Source: Nephromyces sp. MM_2019 (lineage: Eukaryota > Apicomplexa > Aconoidasida > Nephromycida). From it: a DNA stretch of 64,000 nucleotides. Below are positions 25,370-39,837 of the stretch, piece after piece (position 1 is the first letter of the stretch; each line of letters opens with the position of its first letter). Location: assembly GCA_015657535.1 (NCBI GenBank), contig JADHZB010001223.1, positions 14,598-78,597 of the forward strand, read 5' to 3'. The notes under the pieces were generated by a model. It was not told the origin of the DNA and searched no databases. It was given only the letters and a program-made list of their open reading frames with translations. Position numbers and translations under genes: made by a program.

Positions 25370-26662
25370 TTTGATATTTACACCCTGATCCCAACGAAAG
25401 GTACATGTCGCGTACTCTTTGTTTATGATGGTTTCCTAACCTCTTACTCGATCGGAGATTGCTTAGTTTTTTATAAATTCAGTTAATTTGCTATTAAACA
25501 GACCTAGAGGGCTTTTAAATAGAAAATAAACTAATCAGTCAGAACTCCGCTAGCGGACTTTGTTTTTTTACACATGTTTGGTCTCCCTTACGCATTGTTC
25601 ATTTATGCTCTACTTTAGCGCGGAGTTTAGGCTTTGAAATTATTTTTGCAGCTGGCCGGCAGCGGCAAGACATTCAAAAGATAATACGTAGTGGAGGGTG
25701 GCTGGAGGCTCAAAAAGTTGATCTCCTGTCCTGCTCCTCCGTATCTTCTAGTATACCACGTGCGTACGACTTGGTTCGCTTAAATTTTGATTTCACCAAA
25801 AAAGCTAGTCCTACAGTAAATGAGAGGGTTTTTTGCGGGCAGCAGCCACAATAAGTCTACCTCTGAATCGCCTAGGCGCACAATGCTTTATTCTTATGCT
25901 AGCGGTCTTCTGTATGCACAAGGCGAAGCGTGTGGGATATAAGCAAGGCAAAGAAGGCTCCTGTAGGTAGCTAGCATTTTTTTTGTGAGGGGGTAATATT
26001 ACAGTGGTGGTCGGGCTAGAGCAACAAAAAGACTTAAGAGGTGATGCACAACCCTTTACGATGAAAAGCATCAGGTGACGCTTATATTAGAGTCAATGGT
26101 TGGTAGCTGCAATCATACGCTGATGACCACAACTTTTCTACAAACACCCCGCAACATGTACATTAATCTACCTCACCAAGTTTTCACCGCATGTACCCTC
26201 AATTCTTGCCGCATGCCTTGGCATTGCCACTTTGAAATACAAACCTTTGCGGGTTTCTGTTATGCTGCAATTTTATGGCAGTAAACTTTTCGCATAAGAT
26301 ACCACTATTTAATTCTCTGCGTATGTTCCGCTAAGGGAGTGCAGCCACGAAAGCATGATAAGTTCAAACCGTAGGGACAGTAACGTTAGACAACAGCCCA
26401 AAAAGTCACAAAGTACCAGTAAGGGAACTCTCATGCCCTTCGTCATACTATACGATAAGGCAGGCCCATTAAAGCCTGATTAACAGTTCTCGATGGTCAA
26501 TGAAATTTTAAAACTAAAAAAATGGGCCTTTGCACCTCTACCTAGCGAAGCAGGAATTCTGCTAAAATTTTTCACGCATAATAGTAGTCGGTTTTTGGAG
26601 ACACGTTTAATCTGCGCATCTCGAAGGCATAAAGCTTTCCTTACTCGCTGCCGTACTGTCAG
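25370..26662. other. Space between the convergent 3' ends of the CHY-RING and transporter genes
   Basis: About 1.3 kb between the tentative stop of the plus-strand CHY-RING gene and the stop of the minus-strand transporter gene at 26663. It should contain both 3' untranslated regions. An unplaced CHY-RING 3' exon could also lie here. Open frames at 25811-26071 (minus) and 26075-26284 (plus) look like chance. Confidence 0.5.
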
Positions 26663-29600
26663 CTATATTTCTGTTCCCTTTGGGATTTTTAACTTTGGCA
26701 AAAAATCTCCCAATTGCTTCATTAGATCTTCATCTTCGTCCTCTATCGGCTCAGAGTTCGAAGGCGATAGTTGCTCGTTTCGAACGGTTGTTGAAGACTT
26801 TAGCAGCTCTTCACCAACCAATCGTCTCGTGTCTGAAGTAGACTCTAAGCCAAGACGAGCAATTCTGAAGGCATCAGTATAATGCACTGGAAGCAGACGC
26901 TTCCCCTTATCACCGCCAACAAGTGGCATCCCGCCCCCTCTCTTTGAAGCTGTGTTTCTAGGAGAAGATGGAAGTGATCTTTTTCTTTCCATTGTTGGTG
27001 AATTTTTGCCATGACTCAGCGTTTCGTCCTTTCTTCGATGGTTTGAAAACAATTGCTTTTCTGCCAAGTCTGCAGAACTTGCAGGTAGTCGCTCTTCATG
27101 ATGTGGAAGTTTCAAATTTTGCTGCGATTGCTGCTTTGTGTATACGGTGCTAGCGGGGAAACCGAATTCTGAAAGGCGTCGTGAGAAGAGATTGCTATTA
27201 CGACGGGCAGATTGCGTAGTAAACGAGGTGCTGACACTATGTGCATCATCAGAATCAAATGATACTTGCTGGAAAGCCGAGCCTCGTAGTGGTGAGTTTG
27301 CAACTGGGCGGCTGGCTTGGACTGCAGGGGGAAAAAGCACCAATTTGAGTAAAAACGATTAATTTGGAGATTGCAATTAGTTTTGCTAAACTAGAGCGAG
27401 TAAATACGAGATCTCTCAGAGGCAAAATATCACCATTATTTGACCTATTAGAGTGTTTTAGAGGCATAAATAATCATAAGATGCCTAAAACACTACCGAA
27501 AATAGTCAGTAGCGAAAGAAGTTTAAGTAAAGGCTGGATAAACTCCAATAATCCACTAAAACGTGGTGCAGAAAATAGCAGTTCCTTGATTTCATCAAGT
27601 CAGTATAGCAAAGAAAACCGTATGCACTAGCTAATCTTCAATATTTCAACCTCTGTAAAAAAAGCACTACTAACTCTATTTTCAAAAAACAGTTCCTGAG
27701 ATGTACTACGAAGGCCCTCACGAAAAAGTTTTCCTTATCATGTAAAGTACTGGAAATAAGTATATTAGTGATGCATCTTCAAAATACACGCCACACAACC
27801 CTCCTCCCAACTTATTACCTTCCGAGGTTATGAAGATTCCAATCCCTGAAAGTATACACAGGACACCAATAATACCAATAAAATTGAGGCCGTAGTTTCC
27901 CATAAGGGCATCCCATACGATGCTGGCAGGAAGCACAAAAAGGCACGCAATAGACGCAATTAGAGGGGACGTCATAGATATTACCAGAAGCAAGAAAAAG
28001 TTGAACAGCGCATCCAGTAGTCCTAGTGCAATACACAAATTGAAAACCTTTCCGCTAGGAATGGTAAATGTTTCAATGCCCAGCAAATCAATCACCATAA
28101 GACCTGGGGCACACAGCACAAACGTAATTAAACCAATCCATCCTAGAATGGCTATGGATGTGCTGAGATGGCTAATCGAGTTTCTATAGCTTCCGGATGC
28201 ATACTGCCTACGGGCAGATGTAACTTTTATTTGCTTCTCAGGCAGAGAATAGCTATCAAAATCATGAGCAACCTTTGTGTCTATATCCTTGGAGTTATTA
28301 AGATGCAAGGTCCCCTTGTTGTGAGTGTTGCCAACCACTTTGAGGCTTGTATTGTTTGAGGGTGGAATCAAGTGCTGGTGGCCAAATGTATTGCGCGTGT
28401 GCGGCTTCGGGTGGCTTCTTAATGTTGTAGGCTCGATTACTTGAGAAAAGGAATTTTTACTGTATTGAGTCCCGCCACGAGCTTGCAGCAATGGTGAAGA
28501 CGATAAAGGTGCTGCAGCAAGTGCAGTGGCATTCTGAGTCCCATGGAAATCAATTGGATCAATCCTCCAAGAGGTTGAGCGAGAATAAGCCTCTCCTCTT
28601 TGTTGTATGTCAGAACCCACGTCAACGATAGGAGTAGCTACAGCTGAAATATCCTTCGGCCCAAATGTTGATGAAGTGTTTGCATCTAGGGGAAGATCAA
28701 AAAATTTAGCGTTTTGATGGGCTGGTGGGAGAGTGACTACACCAAATGGGTTGGCGGCGTGGGAAATATTCGGAGGTTTCGCGGTATGATTTTGCAACGA
28801 GCGCACACTGTCATCATTACTATTTAGTGAAGACAACACCTGGTGCTGCGATACATTATTGGGAACTCTGTGTCCTACACGAAACGTTTTAGATGGTTGA
28901 TCAGTGACAAGAGGCTGTCCAGACGAATGCTGAAATGATGAAACTTCATATGGCGACGAACGGTGCTCCTGAACTCGTCTGAATTGAGGGACTAGCCCAT
29001 AATTTAGGCTCAAGTCCTCGTCTGCATTTTTTCTCAAGATTACAGCTCCATCTAAAGTCGTAGCTACGCGAGGTTCAAAGGTACTGCTCACTGATAAATC
29101 GGAAGAGGCTACTTGATAGCTTTCGTTTTTTAAAACACAAGAAGGCAGAAGTTTTTGGGGATTATTATCCTGATTTCCCTCCGAAGCTGCCGGGAGTTTT
29201 TGTGAAAGAGAGTTTGCATATTGACTGAGGCCATGCTTCTCAACTGCAGGCTCCACAGGAAAATTTTCATGCGCTGAAGAAGTACCTTCACAAGAAAAAT
29301 AGTTGTCCTGGAAGGTATCACTGAGCCCAATACGAACTGTGTGCGCAGAACTTTCAGAACTAACTGGAAGTGGGGAATTGCCACTGTCGAAGAGGTTAGA
29401 ATCGATGAATTTCGCTTCATTCGAGGAACCTGATGTGCATATTTCCGCAGAAATTAGGGGTTTAGCCTCCCTCCATTCCTGTATTCTAGATGCTGTATTA
29501 TCACCTTGATTATGAAAGTCTAGAAAGGAACGCTGGGTCATTTCATCAATGCGGTCTCCGGGAAGTCTTTCAACATCGGGTACCCGAAGTGCAGGGCTCT

Positions 29601-32600
29601 TCGTATCATTTCCAGCACTGAAATACTCCTCTGGCAAAGCCGGCTCAAAAGTCACAAAATCTCTGGTCATCTTGTGAAATTCTGGCAGATCTGAAAAACA
29701 ACTCACTGAAGGTTCCATCGGATAGCCCTGAAAAGTAAAGGAAGAATTACATGTAGAAATGCAGCTTTGCGATGATTCTTCCTGCCGAAATGAGCTCAAA
29801 ACCTCTTTATCTGCGGTGCTAAAAGATCCCATCATGTTTGCTTCCTCCCCCTGGAATAAGCCAGCAACTTGTACCACACTTCTTGAAGTTGGAGGTGAAG
29901 AAGCAATATGCTGAGCTTCAAAGCCGTGCCTTAAAGGAGGATATTGACTGCCTGCCACGGTGCCATCATGCAAGGTGACTCCCCAACTTTTTGCCAGCGG
30001 CAAGCCTGGGTGATTCAAGTCAGGCGAAACCGATTCGAGAGGAGATCCAGACTGCTTCGGCAGATATGGAGATATTCGTGTTCCAGCTGAACCAAAAGAA
30101 ACAGATTCTTCTTGAATACCGTGAGATTCCAACAATGAAACAGATGCAGCGGTGGCATGACTATGACCGCTGTTACTGTCATCCAAGCATGGAGACCCTA
30201 ACTCATCAGTGGCGGCGCAAATACTTGAAGAGTTACCTTTTTCCACCTGAAGATCTGAATGAGAAGCATTACAACCCCTTGAATCTATGAAGCAGTCAGC
30301 AAAGCGACCCAGAACACCCAAATACACACAAAAAAACCCAGGCAAATGCAAAAACCCACACACACACATACACATTGGGAAGTCAACTCTCCTAAAGCAA
30401 TCTGGTAAAGCGAAATCTACGCAAGAGACTGATGCATCAACAGCTTCGCTCGCAATCATACTTCAATCTGCATTCCATAATCAAGCCTGCACTCACATTT
30501 TACAGCAGAGCAATCCCTAGGATAACGTGAAAAACCCTGATAGTCTTCCAACTTTTTATCGGCCTTGTTGTAGAAACATCCTGGAGCTTCAAAGCTGGCA
30601 GCATTGAAATTATGCTTCTGAAGCATTGAAACAGGTGCAGCCCGGGATAAAAATGATGCCTCCAACTTATTTTGAGCCTCTCCATGGTTAGCTAACAAAA
30701 TTTGTTCGGCTCTATTGCATTGAGTGCTACCATCCCAGTCATGGTGATTCTCTGTTGAAGCATCGATTTCTACAAATGGCACAAGATTTTTTTCAGAAGA
30801 AGCCGCGTTTGCTGGAGCAAACACAAAGTTATCATAATCGGTTCTGCCACCATGGACATTAGCAATATCACCCTCATCAACACAAATAGTTGAAATATTA
30901 CAGCCTCCTTCCTGAACATCCAAACTATTAAAAAAACCCACTGCTGCGATACTATTATCGCTGCCATCCCTTAAGCCTCGTTCATGCATAGCAACAGCAC
31001 TCCCCCCTCCACTATCAAATAGTGGGTCATCAGCAGAAAGAGGGTGAAATTCAGCATCCCCCATGTCTTCTGCAGACATCGTGACTCCTCGAAGAGGATT
31101 GAGGGAAGAAGACGTCGCAGCAGCATTTTCATTAGCTGCTTTAACAACATCGTTCTCATATCCCACCTGCTGATCAAATCGCGATAGTTCGCTGTCCATA
31201 TCAGTCACTAATGAGCCCGCTTGGGGAGCTTGAAACCATATTATGCTTGCTTCTGGTGAAGAGCCCATCCTTGCTTGAGCATCTTGAACAAAACTTTTAT
31301 CTGCAGCAGCTGCAGAAGCAGCAATCTGCGAGGTTTTGAGAGCCTGGAAAGTCTCATTATCAGATAAATCTCTGAAGCTAGCTGCTGGCGTGCTAATAAA
31401 ATTTGATGCGGAATTTAGATTGTTTAATATATATCGGTTTTTAGAGATTTCATTTTCCCGCACTGCAGTTTCATTTGGTAGCTCCTCAGCATCGCAGCTG
31501 AGCATTTGTTGGGGGGTTATCTGAGGATATTCGTTGTTTAAAGGTACTTGAGCTTCCCCCATAGTACTGCGAAAAAGCTCTAAATCGTGCTTATTGCGAA
31601 TATTATGACTCTTAGGGGCCATTGAGTTATCGGCAGATTCACTTTCATTCTTCAAGACAAGGGAAGCACTGCTTGAGCTATGAAGCAGCGAAGGTGGTTC
31701 TTCATAGATATGTTGCCCGTATTCTCCATCTTGAAATACTGGTATTCCATCGTGCGCTACTATTGTAGAATCCCCAGTACTATGAGCTAGCTGCCAGTCG
31801 TCCACAGGGATGCCTCCAGTGTATAGCTGCCCCGTCCGCAATTCAGCGCCACTTATTTGATCTTGTGGCAATTCACTAATTACATCGCAAAAGTTACATT
31901 TAGATTCATGCAGAGAATCTTGAGATTCATTCTGATGTTCTTCATTTAAGCTTCTATTGGTATCAATTGCAATTCCATCTACTAATCGCCCATGCACACC
32001 TTCAAATTTTCCACCAAAAGAAGCAAAACTGCTCGCATTTCTACCAATTTTCCTAGAATCTTTCGTATTATTCATTTCACAAACAATTTTCCCGTTGAAA
32101 CTACTGGCATTATCTAAATGGTAATGTCTTGTGCTACTAGCATGGCTTTGGAGCGTAGGTTCAGCCTCTAATGATACATCAAACTCTTTAACTCTCATTT
32201 GAGTTTTCATTTGTTGCGGAAGGTCGGGACTGTACTGAGACGATCTGAAAGAATCCTTGCCTGATAAAGAGGTTGAAAATACCGGTGGTTTTCTTCCAAT
32301 ATCTCGGATAAAACCACCGGGATAATTTGAAGATTGGCTTTGTAAATGAGAAATAGCATCATCCTCAAAAGAAGTTTTCATCGAAGTCGTACAAGCCTTA
32401 GCAATATCGTCCATATCGATTCCCCCTTCAAGACGGTCAAGTTTGCTTGCATCTGCCCATCTTCCACGTGATGTCCTTAAAGCAAAGCCATAGTTATCTG
32501 GCAAACCATCATCACTGTACAGAGCACCGTCTTGATTTCTCAGAGGAATATAGTGGCCGCGTGCTCTTTCCTCCCTGCTTCTTGAGCCCTCAATCCAGTG

Positions 32601-33629
32601 CTTAAAACTAGAAATACCTGGTGACTTAAAATTAATAACGGCGTCAACATGTTTATCACTAGAAAAGCTATTACGTCCCTTCATAAGCCCACCAATCGCG
32701 ACAGTTTCATCATCTATACCATTATTCTGCCATTTAGGTGCATCAAGTAGTCCATAAGCACCTTCAATCCTCATACCCTCTTTTAGTGTACCAAATCCAA
32801 GATCTCTTGAATTTAAATAACTTTTTTCTCCTCCCCTAACATCAAATAACCTGCCTTCGCCTTTTGAAATTGCGGAATTGGTATTTTCTGCATCTTCATC
32901 TTTGCATTCTTCTACTTCTTCCGGGAACCACTTCTTGTAAAACACCTCAAAAAGAGAGTACAGTATCATGCTACTGAAACAGCTGGAATATCCTAGAAAG
33001 GATGGTCTGGAAAGACGGTCCGATAAAGTTCCTTCTCTATCCCCTATTTGGCCATCTTTCCCTACGTTTTTCTCAGCGCTATGAGATTCTCCAAATAAAG
33101 AGACCAGTATTACACCAACTACACATGTTATGACTGAGAGCAGCTTTGTTGTATTATATGGCTGTTTCAAAAAACATAATGAGAATACGAAAACAAATAC
33201 CGCTGATGATTGATACACCGCTGAATTACCAGATATCGATGTGTGCGGTAGGGATATATACCAGAATAGGATAGAAGCTAACGAAATTAGGCATAAAGGA
33301 ACCGAATAATAAATAATCTTAATCAATGAAACTTTTCCTGCCAAGATACTTTTCAAACTCTGCCTGCTAGTGGGCCCTAAGGATGGATTTATCCCAGGGG
33401 AAACCAAGGGCAATCGAAACACTGGGATGAAGTAAAGTGGCAAGAAGATCATATACATAGAATGAACAAAAAAAGATATGAAATAGGGCTTCGAAAATAG
33501 TTGCTCTACTTGCTGGCCCAAGCTGGCCATTGATATCCATGTCACCATCAAGGAAATCACCGAAAGGTTGAAGATGAGAGGTTGAAGTGAAATACGGGAG
33601 AATCCCTTCATAAACCATCTTGCCATCAT
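26663..33629 (-). CDS. SLC35F5-like drug/metabolite transporter with a giant linker and Ser-rich tail
   Basis: Three coding exons: 33629..30497, 30284..27819 and 27321..26663. Both introns are GT-AG with matching phase 1, giving about 2085 residues. I start at the double ATG at 33629/33626 (MMARWFMKGF), because the family begins just before helix 1; a further 5' exon is possible. Six hydrophobic helices lie in residues about 17-230, including KPYFISFFVHSMYM, which matches the KPF-x-x-Y/F signature after helix 1 in SLC35F proteins. Helices 7-10 lie at about 1755-1865 (ALGLLDALFNFFLLL and SPLIASIACLFVLPASIVWD are typical of the C-terminal half). Between them are about 1500 residues rich in Ser, Asn, Asp and Gly. 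A 219-residue Ser/Arg-rich tail with an acidic stretch (EDEDED) ends the protein. Family members are normally 400-550 residues. The substrate cannot be told from the sequence; a Golgi or vacuolar membrane is typical of the family. Confidence 0.88.
30285..30496 (-). other. Intron inside the transporter linker, with CA/TG tract
   Basis: The donor GTGAGT follows ...DCSAVK plus one base, and the acceptor TTCATAG precedes SRGCNASHS. The 212-base intron contains a CA tract (30356-30372 on the plus strand). Both strands have open frames through parts of it, so unspliced reading would add a Cys/Phe-rich stretch on one side and end the other side at IEV-stop. Splicing is needed to join the two halves of the transporter. 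Confidence 0.8.
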
Positions 33630-36600
33630 TTCCTGTGCCGTACCGGACGCAAAGATCTTCAAAGGCTAAAAAAAAAGGGACCAGCAAACGATACTACTGG
33701 GGCAAAATAGATTATATATATTCCCTAACCTCGACTCTATGAAGGACCAAGTTCCATTAGCCACAATAAATATCACATTATGAACAGCAACAAAAAAAAA
33801 CACCACCACAAGGGCAAATATCAGCAAAGGACATAGACGGATCCCACGCAATATGGAAAAATTAAAACCCACTTTCACGTGATAACAAACTAAGAGGTGT
33901 GGCAGATAGTGAAAACATCTTAACAATGGAATTTTACAGATAATTTGACTGGTAAAATAAAAAACCTAAAATTTTAACCATTTCAATTGCCGAGGATCAG
34001 GTGCAAAAGATTGAAGATAACTGCACAAAACTTCATCAGGAAATACAAAAAGTGCATACCCAGCGGTGTCATAAAATGGTAGTTTTGCTGTTCAACCAGT
34101 TAATAAAACAACTTTTCTTTCTAAAATATTCATATATTTGAATGTTTCTAGCAATAGATTTTCCTAATCCATCAAAAAATAGTTTTTCAATGGTAGCAAC
34201 AAGGTTATTACCCGCGTTATATCAGCCGCTTCACACTTAAGCTTTTCGTGTCTTGGGAGATTGCAGTAATTTAAATATGTTAAAAGCTTAGTGAGCGGTT
34301 AACAGCAGGGTTTGTCAAATAATTTAAAGTGTGTGTGTGGATAACTCAGTGACTGGAATAAATATGGCATGAGAGAAGTATTGAGAAGATGGACAGTAAG
34401 AACGAGAATAATGGTGATGAAAAAAATATGGTATAATTAACTATTTGCATTGGATAAGTCCACAAGAGCGTCATAGCATGTCTTTTTCTATAGAATTAGT
34501 AAAGGCAAACGCACAACCAAAAACGGTAGTGAAGACAGGTAATATCACTGCGTATCAAAGAATCTCAAGTATTAAAACAAGCTAAGCACTCTTCACGACT
34601 GTTTCTGCTGGAGTCGCCTAAATAGAGTCGCTTATAATACCACGAGGTACAAGAATACTTTGCAGACATGGTTGCCACCTTGCGGTACTTCCAATTATGG
34701 AAGCGAGCACACAGACCAGCAAAAACCAAGGAAAAAAGATAAAAATTAGTCAAAACCCTCCTTTCAAGCTTTAGAATCCTTTTATGTCAACAATAAGCAC
34801 GCATAGTATCCATTCAACAAATATGTGAAATCTGCTTTAACGTGCATGCTGCCTATTAGTCAAGGATGCAAACTGCGATATTTCATTTAGTTGCCCATGT
34901 ATATTACAGTTCCTGCAATGAATAAGTAGCGTGTATATAATACTAACAGAAAGCAGGTCGTAAACCGCATTCACTCAAAGAGCATTTCCAGACGAAACTG
35001 CCGATAGCTGACTTGAGGCCTAGCTTGTCCGGTACGTATGATTTTTCTTTTCAAGTTCAATAAGCGAGCTCCTCCTCAAGCTACGAGACGAAATCTAAAG
35101 CATATATGACAGCGTATACTGCATCATCGGGCAAAAATTTTGGAAGTCAAAAGGAAAGGTACAACTGCAGGGCTTCACCAAGTTTAGGAAACAGAACACC
35201 CGGACCGGCAAATGAAAGGCCCAAGATTCCGTAGCAGAGGAATAGCATCATCAAGTCGATAATATACTAAAACTACGCTTGATAACAAAACCACGCTCTT
35301 CAGCGGAGAAAAGATGCATGAAGCAGCCGAACTCGGTTTGCAGCTTAAGCGCGCGTATTTTTGTATGAACGAGGTAGGTAGCACAAACCTCAACTGTCAG
35401 AGGATCAAAAATCAAGAAATTTTCCAAAATTTCACGATCAAACTGACTTTTGTATTAAACGGAAAGCAAACCTGACATTGCTTCTTACAGAGAAAACATG
35501 CAGTACAGCCATCACACAGAATATCAAAAGTATCAAAGTTTATAGGTTTAAAAGAATCATTAGGATCCACATATTTTCTATACCAACCGCTCCTATGTGA
35601 TTCATTTCTCTTAAAATAACTACAGAAATAGCAAAAGAACTATATTTCTGATCAAGGTCACCTGAATATATATTGGATCACTTTCTACTGTATTCACACA
35701 TGAGATTTGGGACACTTCTTCTGTATATTTTGTGAGCTTTCATGCAGAAACAGACAGTTTTGCTCACGCAGCCTTGTGCACACGTTATCTCTGATGTTAC
35801 TACCTTTTGTGCCTGATTTTTTAAGACTACGACTGCTTGTTCAGGGCCTGGGGTTTGCGGTACCCCTGGAATTATCACCTTGAAATGGGGATTGCAGTTG
35901 TGTAGTAGTATTATAAGGTGGTGTGCGCCGATCGAGGGACATAAATATATTATATTTTATGTTCGCTAAGGGGCCTTTAGCTGCCATACCGTATAATATA
36001 TATCCCCATGTCATAGTACCAATCTGGTACGTCTCAGGTTTATGTCCCAAGTACGGCCAGTCTCTTCCTATGTATGTAAACCACAAAAAATAGAGCCTAT
36101 ACAGAGCAGCAACGCGAAAAAGCTAACCTAATTTTTGATAAAAACATAATTCCTTATGATAAGAAGTATATGCAAAGAAGCTGCTAAATGTGCATGTCGT
36201 TACGAAGTACACATGTTGCTGGCAAGTATGCATTTGCTGGTAAATGGCTCGTGCTGCTGCTAAATGGTTCATGCTCCAACAGTAAATTAAACTATTACAA
36301 ATAGTTGGGACGAATGAGCGATAATAGTTTGAGTTATTTTGTTAAGACATTGAGCGATAATAATGAATTAACTAATACGCAAAAGAATACGTAAGTACCA
36401 ATTACAACTCCCAAAACCACCGTGGCACACTAAATTGCACCATTAAAGGCTTAAGCATAGCTCACTTCGCAAACTTCCTCCTGATTGCATTGCAAAATAA
36501 ATATGACCTAGCAATACTTTTCCCAAAAGTTAAGCATGAGCTACGGCATCTGACCTCCGACAGAGACCGGTGACAATGTCTTTCTTACACTTTAGGCGAA

Positions 36601-39600
36601 TATTCAGACAGTGGTGAGGACCCCACTTCGATTACAACTTCGATACTGGGGTAGCTACGTATAAACCCACCCACAAAAAAGGCACAACAGAGCATTCGGC
36701 GTAGGGAGCCTGATTCTTATTTAGTTTTAGCTGCCCATACCCTCAAATAAATGAGGATCAACTTTTATTGCAAAGGGGGCACACTAGACAGGGAAAGAGC
36801 TCGCTCTAAACTATCCACTAGAGTTACCACTTCTCACAGCTAACAGATCTATCGCATTTTCGGCAGCTGCGTTTCTTATATGACCATGGCCCTTTTTATG
36901 TGGTAGATAAGGTGCCAGCCATTCACCTTCATTGGAGTAACGCTTTTAGCCTTCGAAAGAGGTGCATTCTGCAGTAATTTGCTGCCCTGTGAGCCCTAAA
37001 GCTCTTCTTGCACTCAGGTAGCCATGTAGACCACCAATTGAAGCAACACACATCGTAAATCCTCTTTCAATCAACTTGCGAAGCCAGAAGAGCCGGCTGT
37101 AGCAATTTCTTTTATAAATAATATATGTTATATTATTGTATAGAGATCATCACAATAAACGCAAAAAACAAAACGAAAACAGTTTTTTGAGGTCACCTGC
37201 TGGCGTAATTAAAACAGTCACTAAGCAGCACTCATCCCAGAACACGCAGCTCCGTGCAAAGGCCAAGAAAAAGCAGAGTTTCGCAGTAATCTCAGCAGAG
37301 AAGCTGACCAACTCGTCGAAATAGTTATAGCCAGACCTACAGCACTACAGCAGATTATATTCCACTATCCACTTCAAAAAAATGACCGCAAAATCCTTCC
37401 CTCCTTACGGTGAGCCTGCTTTGGTTGCAAATGCTACAACTCAAGTGCCTCCACTTCATGGAACAAACGTAACGCTACTTCAGGCCTTTGAGCCAATAAA
37501 ACAGTAACGAAGCTGCCAATCAGCGCAGGAAGTGAAAAAATATTAAATGAAAAATAAACTAAAGCCTGGCGAGCGCCCCCTTAAACCTTAAGAACGCCCT
37601 AGTGTTATGCTGCAACTATGCATTTTACGCTATTTAAGCATATTCGAATGCTCCTATTGAGGAGGAAGTGGGGCACATACTGTTTCCTGATGAAAAGCAA
37701 CTGCAGCATTAGTAGCAAGCTGGAGCTGCAAGGAAGGTCGTAGAGGACATGACTGCGCGGCTAAAACCGGAAAGTGATACTAATCAAATAGCTCAAATAA
37801 TTCCAAAAATGTACGACACATAGGAAACAACCTACGGCTGACTATATTCTAATATATCATTCATCATATAGAGCTTAGATAGAGCATCTTCAACACGTTC
37901 CAAGAGTGTGTGCGAAAGCTTGTACCAATTTTTGTACATGCAAATTTCAATAGCTGAGAGAGTAAAGTCACAGTATACCTTTCCTTGGAAACTCTACAAA
38001 ATTTATGGATTTCTTAAATCATAAAAACTTAAGGGTAACCATTGGTACAAGGGATTATAGACAACTGCCAAGATAAATCGCCTGAGCTTAAATCTGATGC
38101 TTCTTCTATTCAATAAGCCGGTATTTTTTTATAGCTTATATATTATTAAGCATATATATCCACCACCAAGCCGGCAAGTACCAAGCAAGCAAATCCAACC
38201 ACCCCACCATAATAAACCAACAGCCTTTAAATAACACAGTGATGACAACACACGCCAGAATTAATGGCAAACAAAAAATAACATCCTTCCCAGTATATCG
38301 TCAGCACCAAGCCAGCAGCGACACCATGAAACAACTAAAGTCTAAATCGTTCGATCAGATAGCACTACATAGAAAATACGAAACGGGGTATCACAAGTCC
38401 AGAACCCTGTCACAAAGCATAAATACTGCAATAATGGCATCAAACTCTCCAGAGCAGCGAGCGCGGAACTCTTAAATACTAAAAAGATAATAACTTGTTG
38501 CCATTTCCCATTCTCTCTATCCCAAATATAGGATTTCACGGAAGTAATCTCAAAAATCACAGCTTAATAGAGGAGCACAGGGGAAGAGATATTACATGGG
38601 GGTCCTTTCATATATGAAGACTTGCGTATCATGCTTACACCGAGCTAACTTTCATAACAAGAAAAATATCTGACCGAAAAAAGCGCGTAAAATAAGTAGA
38701 CAACAGCAAAGTAGTATAAACTTGGAGCAGCACTCGAAGCAGGAAACAACACATAAAAAATTTGCAAAATACCACAATCTTGCTAAAGACATTCACAACG
38801 AACATGGAATATCAGTAAATGTCCAACAATGGTACCATGCTCCAACGCGACCGCGTAATAAAAAAAAACCGAAAAGCGAAGTACCAATTCTTCTGCATTT
38901 CAAGGCTTAAGTAAAATCAAAATACCCAGCAATAAGGCAAAACTCGTTAATCGGCAACAAAAAAGGTTCTTCAGCATAGATTGGCGCTGTGCGTCTTGAA
39001 ATATTTCCTAGTGGCGCGCCACTAATAACTTGATTATAAAAACTGTAGCCCTTCGTCAAAGGCAAGATGACCCACAACATCTTCACTACTAGCTAGCAGA
39101 GAGTAAGTACCAATCTATCCTCGGAGAGAAGAGGCTCTATACAGCATATTCCTGAAGTATATAATCGCCAGCAAACCACAAGCAATAACTTTGAAGACAG
39201 ATAATATTACCAGGGATAGAAAAAGAGCAGCTGCCACCATCAATGGCGCAGAAAATCACACACCGCTAGCAAGCTAAGTTACTACTTCGTCTAGATGACT
39301 TAAAATGGTCGGCATAAATAGCAGGTATTCTCTCAAAAGGCTTTGATAATCCTGAAAACGAGTTTTACCCGAAAAAGGGGGTATTGCCAAAAAAAACTAC
39401 TTTTACGGTAATATATCCGTCAACAAACTCCAAGTATATTTTTAGATGTTTTTCTGCTTGTTCAATATAACTGGTATAATCGCAATTACTACTTAAAACT
39501 AAAAATAAACGTTAAAAAGCCAGATAAACGAATTGGCCCTAGCCTTCTTAATAATTAATCCGAACTTACATAACTTCAGATGTGTCCTAAGGGTGATTAG

Positions 39601-39837
39601 AGACAGCAATAAAGCATTTAAAATAAAAAACGCTATATTATACCACAAACTGACAGAATCTGCTACTACGGGGGGCGTATCTACAGGGTTGCACAGATGT
39701 ATGTATATTCCAAGCATCTCACACATAAAAGACGGCTTCACACAAAGCCGTGCACACATATTCCATGCATATCACCATCACAAAATGCCATAAAGAGGTA
39801 AAATCTCCATCCATAAGAAGTAAAAATTCATACAAAT
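33630..39837. other. Intergenic, about 6.2 kb, no supported gene
   Basis: This contains the promoter side of the transporter gene and the 3' side of the dioxygenase gene. A hydrophobic minus-strand open frame at 33666-33926 ends at a possible donor (gagtcgag/GTTAGG) just before the transporter, but its phase would give an immediate stop in the transporter frame, so I did not join it. A minus-strand frame at 35841-36086 looks somewhat protein-like but has no recognisable family or exon partner. At 36190-36290 there are a few degenerate gctgctaaatgg repeats. No RNA gene is seen. Confidence 0.5.

Noticed and set aside
26493..26882. Plus-strand frame of 129 codons
   Set aside because: It lies antisense to the last exon of the transporter gene and is a shadow of it.
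35841..36086. Minus-strand frame with a protein-like look (YIGRDWPYLGHKPETYQ)
   Set aside because: I could not place it in a family or connect it in phase to other exons; it could be a missed exon but support is too thin.
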